This document shows, piece by piece, positions 1-4,969 of a DNA stretch of 11,246 nt (the first letter of the stretch is position 1; each line of letters opens with the position of its first letter). The DNA comes from an uncultured Bacteroidales bacterium (lineage in GTDB: Bacteria > Bacteroidota > Bacteroidia > Bacteroidales > WCHB1-69), in contig ONXT01000045.1 of assembly GCA_900321845.1 (NCBI GenBank), forward strand, positions 1 through 11,246. Direction: 5' to 3'. The notes under the pieces were generated by a model. That model was given only the letters and a program-made list of their open reading frames with translations. It had not been told where the DNA came from and ran no database searches. Position numbers and translations under genes: made by a program.

Positions 1-4
1 AAAG

Positions 5-901
5 GTGGACAACAACTTTTCAAATCATCACGCCGGTTTTGTGAACCTCATCGGGAATCCGAATGTGGGGAAGAGCACGCTGATGAACCAGTTGGTGGGC
101 GAGCAGCTGAGCATCACGACGGCAAAAGCGCAAACGACCCGCCATCGCATCAAGGGCATCGTGGACGGCGAAAATTTCCAGATCATCTACTCCGACCTGC
201 CAGGCATCCTCACCCCCGCCTACAAAATGCAGGAGATGATGATGCGTTTCGTGACCGGCTCGCTCAAGGATGCCGATGTCATCCTCTACCTCGTGGAGTG
301 CGGCGAAACCAAATACAACGAGGAAATCATTGCCAAACTTCAGCAGATTGAGACACCTATCATCCTGGTTCTGAACAAAATAGACAAAGTAAGTGCCGAT
401 GTGGTGGAAACGACCGCCCGTCTGTGGCAATCGCTGCTCCCCCAAGCGGAAATGGTGAAAATATCCGCCCTGGCCGGTGCCCATATCGATGTCTTATTGC
501 AAAAAATCATCGAAAAACTGCCGCTTTGCCCTCCCTATTTCCCCAAAGACCAGCTCACCGACCGCCCCACACGCTTTTTCGTCTCCGAAATCATCCGCGA
601 GAAAATCCTTCTCCAATACAAAAAGGAAGTGCCTTATAGCGTGGAAGTTGTCGTGGAAGAATTCAAGGAAAGCGACGACCTGATTCGCATTCGGGCCACG
701 CTTTACGTGGAACGCGACACCCAAAAGGCCATCATCATCGGCAAGGGCGGACAGGCCATCAAACAACTCGGCATCAACGCCAGAACCGCACTGGAAGAGT
801 TCCTGCAAAAACACGTATTCCTCGATCTCTCCGTCAAAGTGCTGAAAGACTGGCGAAATAACGACCTGATAATGAAGAAGTTCGGCTACGACCTGAAATA
901 A
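5..901 (+). CDS. era: GTPase Era, 30S ribosome assembly factor
   Basis: Era is an essential GTPase that binds the 3' end of 16S rRNA and helps mature the 30S subunit. The N-terminal GTPase domain shows G1 GNPNVGKS (residues 17-24), the switch I region QTTRH (43-47), G3 as DLPG (64-67), G4 NKID (124-127) and G5 SALAG (154-158). The C-terminal KH domain has its GKGG loop at 246-249 within IIIGKGGQAIKQLG. The 298-residue length is normal for Era. The start taken here is GTG at position 5, a few residues before the conserved HAGFVN segment. The frame stays open to the window edge (preceding codon AAG), so a start further upstream cannot be excluded. G3 is DLPG where Era proteins normally have DTPG. 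folD follows 45 bases downstream on the same strand. Identity is firm; only the start is uncertain. Confidence 0.96.
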   Translation: MDNNFSNHHAGFVNLIGNPNVGKSTLMNQLVGEQLSITTAKAQTTRHRIKGIVDGENFQIIYSDLPGILTPAYKMQEMMMRFVTGSLKDADVILYLVECGETKYNEEIIAKLQQIETPIILVLNKIDKVSADVVETTARLWQSLLPQAEMVKISALAGAHIDVLLQKIIEKLPLCPPYFPKDQLTDRPTRFFVSEIIREKILLQYKKEVPYSVEVVVEEFKESDDLIRIRATLYVERDTQKAIIIGKGGQAIKQLGINARTALEEFLQKHVFLDLSVKVLKDWRNNDLIMKKFGYDLK

Positions 902-946
902 TGGTTCGCGAAGAGGACATCATGAATCATAATTAAACAAACTATT

Positions 947-1822
947 ATGCAAATTATTGACGGCAAGAAGATTGCCATTGAAGTGAAACAAGAAATCGCA
1001 GCAAAGGTGCTGTCGATGAGCAAAGACCAGCAACGCGTTCCGCATTTGGCGGCGATCATCGTCGGAGAGGACGGGGCAGCCAAGACCTACGTTGAAAGCA
1101 TCCAACGCTCTTGCAAAGAGGTGGGGTTCATCTCCTCCGTCTATAAATACCCGGAAGACATATCGGAGCGGGAGCTGCTGGAAGCCATTGATTTCCTGAA
1201 CCATGACGACGAAATCGACGGCTACATCATCCAACTGCCGCTGCCGAAACACATCTCCATCGACAAGGTGACGGAACACGTGGACCCGAAGAAGGACATC
1301 GACTGCTTCCACCCTATCAACTACGGCAAGTTGCTGTTGGGCGAGGCCGATTTTCTGCCCGCCACCCCCTACGGCACCATCGAACTGATGCAGCGCGCCG
1401 GCATCGAAGTCGCCGGAAAACACTGCGTGGTTCTTGGCCGCAGCAACATTGTGGGCAAACCACTGGCCATGCTTCTGGCCGAGAAATCGGCAAAAGGCAA
1501 CGCCACGGTCACCATCTGCCACAGCCACACCGAGAATCTGAAGGAGATCTGCGCCACCGCCGACATCCTATTGGTGGCCATCGGCAAAGCGGAGATGATT
1601 ACCGCCGACTACGTAAAGAAGGGTGCGGTGGTGATTGACATCGGCATTCACCGCGTGCCGGACGCGGACGCACCAAAGGGCTATCGCATCTGCGGCGACG
1701 TGAAGTTCGACGAGGTGGCCTCCAAGTGCTCTGCCATCACGCCGGTGCCGGGCGGCGTAGGCTCCATGACCATGGCCTGCCTGCTGCTCAACACCCTCCA
1801 CGCCCGATTGGCAAAACGGTAA
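947..1822 (+). CDS. folD: FolD, methylenetetrahydrofolate dehydrogenase/cyclohydrolase family, catalytic Lys replaced
   Basis: FolD normally oxidises 5,10-methylene-THF to methenyl-THF with NADP and then hydrolyses it to 10-formyl-THF, in the cytoplasm. The 291-residue length and the architecture fit the family throughout. Visible are IIQLPLP (94-100), KDIDCFHP (116-123), the Rossmann motif GRSNIVGKP (164-172) and ITPVPGGVG (264-272). Against E. coli FolD, Tyr50 is kept as Y48 in the segment KTYVESIQRSCKEVGF. The catalytic Lys54 position, four residues after that Tyr, is Ile52, and Lys56 is Arg54. The Asp of the KDVDGF motif is kept (D119) but the following Gly is Cys. The usual PGGVGPMT signature reads PGGVGSMT (268-275). 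The ATG at 947 has an AT-rich leader without a Shine-Dalgarno, usual for this phylum. Family membership is firm, but whether both activities survive is open. Expression is probably shared with era, as no clear promoter box lies between them. Confidence 0.93.
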   Translation: MQIIDGKKIAIEVKQEIAAKVLSMSKDQQRVPHLAAIIVGEDGAAKTYVESIQRSCKEVGFISSVYKYPEDISERELLEAIDFLNHDDEIDGYIIQLPLPKHISIDKVTEHVDPKKDIDCFHPINYGKLLLGEADFLPATPYGTIELMQRAGIEVAGKHCVVLGRSNIVGKPLAMLLAEKSAKGNATVTICHSHTENLKEICATADILLVAIGKAEMITADYVKKGAVVIDIGIHRVPDADAPKGYRICGDVKFDEVASKCSAITPVPGGVGSMTMACLLLNTLHARLAKR

Positions 1823-1882
1823 GGTGTTCCGTGTATTTTTTAAATATTATCGCACCAGCAGTACATTGTAATAAATTTTTAT

Positions 1883-1890
1883 TACTTTTG
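1883..1890 (+). promoter_or_regulatory. Bacteroidetes-type -7 box for the small lipoprotein gene
   Basis: TACTTTTG matches TAnnTTTG, the -7 box of the Bacteroidetes primary sigma factor. It lies 37 bases before the ATG at 1928. An upstream TTG at 1866-1868 is only 14 bases away, shorter than usual for a -33 element, so only the -7 box is claimed. It would start transcription near 1897, separating this gene from folD. Confidence 0.5.
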
Positions 1891-1927
1891 TGGCTTCAAA
1901 ATCAATTATTTACAAAATTTATTAAAG

Positions 1928-2311
1928 ATGAAAAAAATCGCAAAAATTTTAGCCATTGCAGTTGTCGCCATTCTATTGGCATCATGCAATTCCCCCGTAA
2001 AGGTGCTTGAAAAAGGCATCAAAGACGCGAAGGCAGCCACCACCATGGAAGAGTTGGAAAAAGTAAACGAACAGGTTGCTGAAAAAATGAAGAAATTTGA
2101 CGAGGCTGAGCTCAAAAAAGACACCGCAGTTCAGAATCGTTCCTTTGAATATTCCTTTGTTTTATTACAGAAAAGCATGGAATTAGGCGGTTTAAATTTT
2201 GGGGATTTCTCGATAGAAGATGCCGAAGATGCAGCCGACAGGATGGAGGATGCGGTAGATGAATTTGATGACGCGATGGATGAATTTGATGACGCATTGG
2301 ATGCCGACTAA
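1928..2311 (+). CDS. Small acidic lipoprotein, family not recognised
   Basis: This 127-residue protein begins with a type II signal peptide: KK charge, a hydrophobic stretch, then the lipobox LASC with the acylated Cys at 20. The mature part is about 107 residues, largely charged and predicted helical. A first segment (about 24-65) is rich in Lys/Glu/Ala and looks like a coiled coil. The C-terminus (about 92-127) is extremely acidic and ends in two near-identical seven-residue units, DEFDDAM and DEFDDAL. At DNA level a 17-base identical string occurs at 2258-2274 and 2279-2295, a period of 21. No enzymatic motif is visible and I do not recognise the family. It is probably anchored in the outer membrane, as most Bacteroidetes lipoproteins are. 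It has its own promoter box and a strong terminator, so it is probably transcribed alone. Being a real gene is well supported; function is unknown. Confidence 0.82.
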   Translation: MKKIAKILAIAVVAILLASCNSPVKVLEKGIKDAKAATTMEELEKVNEQVAEKMKKFDEAELKKDTAVQNRSFEYSFVLLQKSMELGGLNFGDFSIEDAEDAADRMEDAVDEFDDAMDEFDDALDAD

Positions 2312-2324
2312 CGAAATCTCCCTC

Positions 2325-2361
2325 AAAAAAAACGGGCGGTTATCAATCGCCCGTTTTTTTT
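2325..2361. terminator. Bidirectional intrinsic terminator between convergent genes
   Basis: Eight A, then CGGGCG (2333-2338), a 9-base centre, CGCCCG (2348-2353) and eight T. The centre can add a G-T and two T-A pairs, leaving a three-base loop. The A-tract and T-tract mirror each other, so it should work both for the lipoprotein gene ending at 2311 and for the minus-strand operon ending at 2372. Confidence 0.92.
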
Positions 2362-2371
2362 ATGCTTGCAC

Positions 2372-2968
2372 TTAAAGAGAATTCACTTTGTTTTTAAGGA
2401 AATCCATCAGTTTTTGCATGGCGCGCCCGCGATGGCTGATGGCGTTTTTGTCGGCTTCGCTCATTTCAGCGAAAGTCTGGTTGAAACCGAGCGGCCTGAA
2501 AATCGGGTCGTAGCCGAAACCGGCGGCTCCGCGCTCTTCGGTGATGATTTCGCCATCGACGCGGCCTTCAAAATAGTAGGTCTGATTGTCGAGAATCAGC
2601 GCGACGACGGTTTTAAAACAGGCATTGCGGTTTTCGATACCCTGCAGTTCGGACATCACCTTCCGGACATTGTCTTGAAAGCTGCAATTCTCGCCGGCAT
2701 AGCGGGCGGAATAGACGCCGGGGCGGCCGTCCAACGCCTCGATTTCGAGTCCGGTGTCATCGGAGAAGCAGTTCACATTGTATTTTTTGTGGATATATTC
2801 CGCCTTTTGCAAGGCATTACCCATTAAAGAATCGGCTGTTTCAGGGATTTCCTCGAAACAGCCGAGTTCGTCAAGTCCTTTCACGACAAATGAAGCACCC
2901 GCAATTGCGACTGCTTCCTGTAATTTGTGACGATTATGCGTGGCAAAGACGAGTTCCATTGCCTGCAA
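2372..2968 (-). CDS. rdgB: Non-canonical purine NTP pyrophosphatase (RdgB/HAM1 family)
   Basis: This enzyme hydrolyses dITP, ITP and XTP to the monophosphate and pyrophosphate, keeping deaminated purines out of DNA and RNA in the cytoplasm. The 198-residue protein has the Ham1 landmarks in order: ATHNRHKL (9-16) at the N-terminus for triphosphate binding, SDDTGLE (69-75) with the metal-binding acidic pair, RPGVYSARYAG (82-92), GFGYDPIF (150-157) and the base-binding segment KNAISHRGRA (174-183). It is the last gene of the minus-strand operon, 9 bases after rpmF. Two start codons are possible: ATG at 2968 (M1), or the in-frame ATG at 2959 (M4), which would begin MELVFATHN and sits closer to where the family usually starts. 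The shared terminator follows immediately. Nothing looks broken. Confidence 0.95.
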   Translation of the reverse strand: MQAMELVFATHNRHKLQEAVAIAGASFVVKGLDELGCFEEIPETADSLMGNALQKAEYIHKKYNVNCFSDDTGLEIEALDGRPGVYSARYAGENCSFQDNVRKVMSELQGIENRNACFKTVVALILDNQTYYFEGRVDGEIITEERGAAGFGYDPIFRPLGFNQTFAEMSEADKNAISHRGRAMQKLMDFLKNKVNSL

Positions 2969-2977
2969 TAGTCAAGA

Positions 2978-3166
2978 TTATGCGTTGGCGCCTTTGATTT
3001 CGATAGCCTGTTTATCCCTGTAGTAACCGCATTCAGGGCATACTCTGTGGGTAAGGATGGCTGCACCGCAGTGGCTGCAAGTGGTCAGTTGCGGAGCGGT
3101 GATGAAATCGTGAGCTCTTCTTTTGTCTCTTCTCATTGCTGAGTGTCTTCTTTTCGGATGTGGCAT
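2978..3166 (-). CDS. rpmF: 50S ribosomal protein L32
   Basis: L32 is a small basic protein of the large ribosomal subunit. The 62-residue sequence begins MPHPKRRHS, close to the universal L32 start MAHPKRR-S, followed by a second basic cluster, MRRDKRRAHD (11-20). It keeps the four-cysteine zinc ribbon: C30-S-H-C33 and C43-P-E-C46, ending CGYYRDK. This is therefore the zinc-binding form of L32. The gene lies 24 bases downstream of yceD, the classic yceD-rpmF pairing, and 9 bases upstream of rdgB, consistent with one transcript from the promoter near 3755. Confidence 0.97.
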   Translation of the reverse strand: MPHPKRRHSAMRRDKRRAHDFITAPQLTTCSHCGAAILTHRVCPECGYYRDKQAIEIKGANA

Positions 3167-3190
3167 AACTATTTAACTTTTAAGATTAAA

Positions 3191-3736
3191 CTATTTTTTG
3201 ATATTTTTGAGGGCTTCCCAGCGCGGGTCTATTTCATCGGATTTTCCGCCTTCCTGCCGGGTAAGCTGCTTCAAAGTCTCCATAATCTTCGGGTTGCAGG
3301 TCGGTTGGCCGTTCTCGTCATCGGGATGTACGATGCGGCTGGGCAATGCGAGCATAATGGCTTCATAAACGAAATGGTACAAATCCAACTCGTACTCGTT
3401 CTCATTGACAATCCACAGGTTATCCTCCTCCTCAATCTCCTCAACCAACGGAACCAACTTTACAACCAAATTGTCGTTGAAATCCAAATCCACTTTGACG
3501 GGATCCAGGCAACGGTCGCAAGGAAGCATCACATAACCATGGAAATGGAAATCCAACAGGATCATTTTTTCAGAAACATCCATCTCAATCTGCAATTTCA
3601 CCAATCCGTCATGCAAATCGGGGATGTCTGCAAGTTCAAAGAACGTCTTATCACAATCTATTGAAAATGAATGCTTTCCAAGTTCAACGCCAGCAATTCT
3701 CAGCTTAAATTCTTCAAGTTTCGGACTTGTTTTCAC
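3191..3736 (-). CDS. yceD: YceD/DUF177 family protein, 23S rRNA accumulation factor homologue
   Basis: DUF177 (YceD) proteins are encoded next to rpmF in most bacteria, and in E. coli and plants they are needed for normal 23S rRNA accumulation. This 181-residue copy shows the paired cysteines CDRC (73-76), a long acidic middle (VEEIEEEDN, 98-106), a third Cys in QPTCNPK (144-150) and the C-terminal DPRWEALKNIKK (170-181), all typical of Bacteroidetes members. The start is GTG at 3736. An in-frame TAG lies two codons upstream and the next Met is residue 53, so GTG is the only sensible start. rpmF follows after 24 bases and rdgB after that, making a ribosome/nucleotide-quality operon. The promoter box is so close that the mRNA leader would be only about 11 bases. 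Confidence 0.92.
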   Translation of the reverse strand: MKTSPKLEEFKLRIAGVELGKHSFSIDCDKTFFELADIPDLHDGLVKLQIEMDVSEKMILLDFHFHGYVMLPCDRCLDPVKVDLDFNDNLVVKLVPLVEEIEEEDNLWIVNENEYELDLYHFVYEAIMLALPSRIVHPDDENGQPTCNPKIMETLKQLTRQEGGKSDEIDPRWEALKNIKK

Positions 3737-3754
3737 TTTCTACAAATTGGGCTG

Positions 3755-3762
3755 CAAATATA
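3755..3762 (-). promoter_or_regulatory. -7 promoter box for yceD-rpmF-rdgB
   Basis: Read on the minus strand this is TATATTTG followed by C, a full match to TAnnTTTG. It lies 18 bases before the GTG start of yceD. With transcription starting about 7 bases downstream of the box, the leader would be about 11 bases. No convincing TTG-type -33 element is visible. Confidence 0.6.
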
Positions 3763-3791
3763 CAGCTTTTTTTATGTGCTGTTTAATCTGT

Positions 3792-3808
3792 TGAAAAAAA
3801 TTTTTTCA
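3792..3808. repeat. A/T-tract palindrome in the divergent promoter region
   Basis: TGAAAAAA, a central A, then TTTTTTCA: a perfect 8+1+8 inverted repeat. It lies between the -7 boxes at 3755-3762 (minus) and 3855-3862 (plus). It could be a curved or UP-like A-tract, or an operator; nothing in the sequence decides which. Confidence 0.45.
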
Positions 3809-3815
3809 CAGATGA

Positions 3816-3844
3816 ATTATCAATTATCAACCATAGATTATCAA
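3816..3844. repeat. Phased ATTATCA heptamers upstream of the DUF2807 gene
   Basis: ATTATCA occurs at 3816, 3823 and 3837, each followed by A. The 3830-3836 slot is filled by the degenerate unit ACCATAG, so four heptamers run in tandem with a period of 7. The array ends about 10 bases before the -7 box at 3855, in the region normally covered by RNA polymerase or an activator. Confidence 0.6.
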
Positions 3845-3854
3845 TAAAAAATCG

Positions 3855-3862
3855 TATTTTTG
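3855..3862 (+). promoter_or_regulatory. -7 promoter box for the DUF2807 gene
   Basis: TATTTTTG matches TAnnTTTG and lies 42 bases before the ATG at 3905. It is embedded in a 13-base string (3852-3864) that recurs exactly at the protease promoter (6351-6363). No TTG-type -33 element is seen at the usual distance. Confidence 0.6.
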
Positions 3863-3904
3863 CCGCGCAAAAAAAAGAATTGTTTCATTTAAATCCATAA
3901 GACT

Positions 3905-4864
3905 ATGAAAAAATTATTCGCATTAGTTATTTTGGCTTGTGCTTTCTTCGCTGTAAATGCGCAAGAAGCTGGCAATCAGGACTTGAAAACCGATTCCCGT
4001 TTTTTAGACCCCTTCGAACAAGTCGTAATTGAAACCGATCAGGTCAACTTCAACTTGAACATCTCCTACGCGGTAACCGCGAAAGTGGACGTTCAGGCCG
4101 AATCCAATCTGATGCAGTTCATCACCACGGAAGTGAAAGGCAAAACACTGACCGTCGGTCTGGCAAAGAAAGCTAAAATCGCCCCTAACTTCCCCATTAC
4201 CATCAACTTGGCGATGCCTGTTGTCACCAAAATCCAGTACAAAGGCAACGGCAACATCACCATGGACGGTGTTCCCGCTGAGAAAATGGAACTCGTGTTA
4301 AGCGGAAACGGCAGCTGCAAAATCAACAACTTGAAAGTCAATTCCTCCATGAAGCTCAAAGCCACCGACGGCTTCAAGATTGAGTTCGGCGAATCCCTCT
4401 GCAACAGCGCCGACATCACCATCGCCGACAACTCCGCCGCCAACTTCTCCCGACTGACCTCCCCGAAACTGAAAATCAACTACACCTCCGCCCAACCCTC
4501 CAAGTTCACCTCACTGAAGTGCGAGTCCTCCCTGTCACTCACTCACAACGGAGCCGGCAGCCTCGAATTCAGCGGCTTCGCAGGCCAAAGCATCAACGCA
4601 ACCTTGAGCAATACCGGTAAAGTCTCTATGGCCGGCACCGCTTCCGACATCACCGTCAGCACCTCCAGCGCTGCCGTTTTCGACGCACTCAACCTCACCG
4701 CTGAAAAAGCCAAAGCAACCAACGGTGGCACCGGCGACATCTCCGTGGCCGTCTCTTCCAAACTCGACGCAACCATCTCCTCCAACGGCTCCATCATCTA
4801 CAAAGGATTCCCGAAAATCTCCTTGGAAAACACTGCCAAAGGACAACTCGTGAACAAGAACTAA
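3905..4864 (+). CDS. Secreted DUF2807 (GIN domain) protein
   Basis: The protein has a signal peptide with KK, a hydrophobic core and a VNA|QE cleavage site after residue 19. The body reads like DUF2807, the head GIN domain of putative adhesins common in Bacteroidetes. An opening FEQVVIETDQVNFNLNI (37-53) is followed by SNLMQFITTEVKGKTLTVGL (67-86). A beta-solenoid of short strands with Gly/Asn turns comes next: KGNGN (113-117), LSGNGS (132-137), HNGAGS (214-219), NGGTGD (273-278) and SNGS (293-296). There is no lipobox, no transmembrane segment and no T9SS tail, so it is probably periplasmic or surface-associated. The family's biochemical role is unknown; adhesion is only a suggestion from its annotation. 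Length is 319 residues. The ATG at 3905 is preceded by an AT-rich leader without a Shine-Dalgarno. Its downstream neighbour, a CobW GTPase, need not be related. Confidence 0.8.
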   Translation: MKKLFALVILACAFFAVNAQEAGNQDLKTDSRFLDPFEQVVIETDQVNFNLNISYAVTAKVDVQAESNLMQFITTEVKGKTLTVGLAKKAKIAPNFPITINLAMPVVTKIQYKGNGNITMDGVPAEKMELVLSGNGSCKINNLKVNSSMKLKATDGFKIEFGESLCNSADITIADNSAANFSRLTSPKLKINYTSAQPSKFTSLKCESSLSLTHNGAGSLEFSGFAGQSINATLSNTGKVSMAGTASDITVSTSSAAVFDALNLTAEKAKATNGGTGDISVAVSSKLDATISSNGSIIYKGFPKISLENTAKGQLVNKN

Positions 4865-4927
4865 CATTGATTACATTTCACAATCACGGTTGTACCATTT
4901 TCTGGACATCAATTAAATAATCCTTAT

Positions 4928-4958
4928 CAGGGCGGTTTCGAAAAGCCGCCCTGCTTTT
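4928..4958 (+). terminator. Hairpin between the DUF2807 and CobW genes (terminator or attenuator)
   Basis: CAGGGCGG (4928-4935) pairs perfectly with CCGCCCTG (4946-4953). Inner T-A, T-A and T-G pairs leave the tetraloop CGAA. A short run of four T follows. It looks like the terminator of the DUF2807 gene, but it ends only 11 bases before the CobW ATG at 4970, and no promoter can fit between. CobW transcription must therefore pass through or start inside this structure. Confidence 0.72.
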
Positions 4959-4969
4959 AATCAGTAATT

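Noticed and set aside
901..936. Eleven-codon frame (MVREEDIMNHN) whose ATG overlaps the era stop codon
   Set aside because: The TAATG overlap would allow translational coupling, but the peptide is tiny and has no supporting feature. It is most likely chance in the era-folD gap.
1822..1860. Possible terminator after folD (T-run near 1836-1842)
   Set aside because: The T-run is not preceded by a stable stem; the flanking GGTG and CACC are too far apart and too short.
2366..2827. 153-codon plus-strand open frame opposite rdgB
   Set aside because: It lies entirely within rdgB, which has all HAM1 motifs. It also starts right after the terminator and has no recognisable content.
3143..3664. 173-codon plus-strand open frame opposite yceD
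   Set aside because: It is the complement of a well-supported DUF177 gene and has no motif of its own.
3816..3844. ATTATCA heptamers as a CRISPR array or replication-origin iterons
   Set aside because: The units are only 7 bases, without spacers, and no rep or cas gene or DnaA-box cluster is nearby.
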